A DNA stretch of 6,330 nucleotides from an uncultured Mitsuokella sp. Its GTDB lineage: Bacteria > Bacillota > Negativicutes > Selenomonadales > Selenomonadaceae. The stretch covers positions 1 through 6,330 of the forward strand of contig CAAGMF010000157.1 of NCBI GenBank assembly GCA_900770895.1, given 5' to 3'. Made by a program: the position numbers and the translations under genes. The notes beneath the pieces are model-generated. The model was not told the origin of the DNA. It did no database searches and saw only the letters and a program-made list of their open reading frames with translations. This document shows, piece after piece, positions 6,117-6,330 of the stretch (position 1 is the first letter of the stretch; the number at the start of each line of letters is the position of its first letter).

Positions 6117-6130
6117 CACTTGTGCTAAAT
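6111..6130. promoter_or_regulatory. 20-bp palindrome, candidate operator of the SCIFF promoter
   Basis: Perfect 9-bp arms ATTTAGCAC (6111-6119) and GTGCTAAAT (6122-6130) with a TT centre. It covers the PHP stop codon and the -35 of the scfA promoter. The 2-base centre favours a protein dimer site over an RNA hairpin. TTAGCAC/GTGCTAA matches the inner part of the HrcA CIRCE arms, but CIRCE has a much longer spacer, so HrcA is not claimed. Confidence 0.6.
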
Positions 6131-6148
6131 CGTCAAACGGCTTATAAT
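6120..6148 (+). promoter_or_regulatory. scfA: Promoter of the SCIFF gene
   Basis: A perfect TATAAT (6143-6148) with a weak TTGTGC -35 (6120-6125) at a 17-base spacing. The -35 lies inside the palindrome. The leader would be about 55 bases and holds a small hairpin, AGGACA-T-TGTCCT (6169-6181), which overlaps a spare AGGAGG at 6166-6171. Confidence 0.7.
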
Positions 6149-6208
6149 ATTTACGTAAGCATAGCAGGAGGACATTGTCCTACATAGCTGCACAGAGGAG
6201 GGAATACC

Positions 6209-6330
6209 ATGAAACACATTCAGACAGTGAACAAGCCTCAGCTGCAGGCTACGCTCAAGACGGGCGGCTGCGGCGAGTGCCAGGCATCCTGCCAGTCTGC
6301 TTGCAAGACTTCCTGCACGGTAGGCAATCA
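6209..6330 (+). CDS. scfA: SCIFF peptide precursor (ranthipeptide), 3' partial
   Basis: The first 40 codons of a short peptide, cut by the window end. The sequence starts MKHIQTVNKP, continues to TGGCGEC, and has cysteines at C21, C24, C28, C32 and C36 in a CxxC-x3-C-x3-C-x3-C array; the sixth cysteine of the family (six cysteines in about forty-five residues) should lie just beyond. In this family a radical SAM maturase with extra iron-sulfur clusters crosslinks cysteines to other residues through thioethers, and the maturase gene normally lies downstream. The biological role of the product is debated. The ATG has AGGAGG (6196-6201) 7 bases upstream. No signal peptide is present; the N-terminal part is the leader. 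Confidence 0.95.
   Translation, partial: MKHIQTVNKPQLQATLKTGGCGECQASCQSACKTSCTVGN

Noticed and set aside
6111..6130. CIRCE element or rho-independent terminator
   Set aside because: CIRCE arms are separated by a longer spacer than the 2 bases seen here, and no T-run follows for a terminator.

Overview
The window looks like chromosomal DNA of an anaerobic, diderm member of the Firmicutes, most likely a Negativicute of the Selenomonas/Mitsuokella type. This rests on the mixture seen: a periplasmic pentahaem nitrite reductase, strong AGGAGG ribosome binding sites, a SCIFF peptide and a TSCPD-domain protein typical of Firmicutes anaerobes, GC-rich codon choice and AT-rich intergenic regions. The genus is inference. 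No transposon, phage, tRNA, rRNA or CRISPR signal was seen.

Layout, left to right. (1) 1-1277, +: nrfA, ammonia-forming cytochrome c nitrite reductase, missing a few N-terminal codons at the window edge and closed by a strong terminator. (2) 1278-1615: a 338-base gap with two promoter candidates and a possibly structured RNA, or a doubtful 43-codon ORF. (3) 1616-2335, +: a lipoprotein with a flavodoxin domain, starting at GTG and closed by a 23-bp perfect terminator hairpin. (4) 2464-2937, +: a small cytoplasmic protein resembling the YbjN / type III chaperone-like fold, with its own extended -10 promoter. (5) 2987-4840, -: a 617-residue PAS-GGDEF-GAF-PAS diguanylate cyclase with intact active and inhibitory sites and a cysteine cluster in its C-terminal PAS region. 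(6) 5089-5355 and 5352-6116, +: a TSCPD-domain protein overlapping by ATGA with a PHP-family histidinol-phosphatase-like gene. (7) 6209-6330, +: the start of scfA, the SCIFF ranthipeptide precursor, cut by the window end and preceded by a 20-bp palindrome next to its promoter.

The genes do not form a single pathway. Most are separate transcription units with their own promoter or terminator; the only clear operon is TSCPD-PHP, which may read through into scfA. Common themes are anaerobic redox metabolism (nitrite reduction, an exported flavodoxin), c-di-GMP signalling and a thioether-crosslinked peptide. The least explained parts are the 1390-1541 leader, the palindrome before scfA and the cysteine-bearing PAS of the cyclase.
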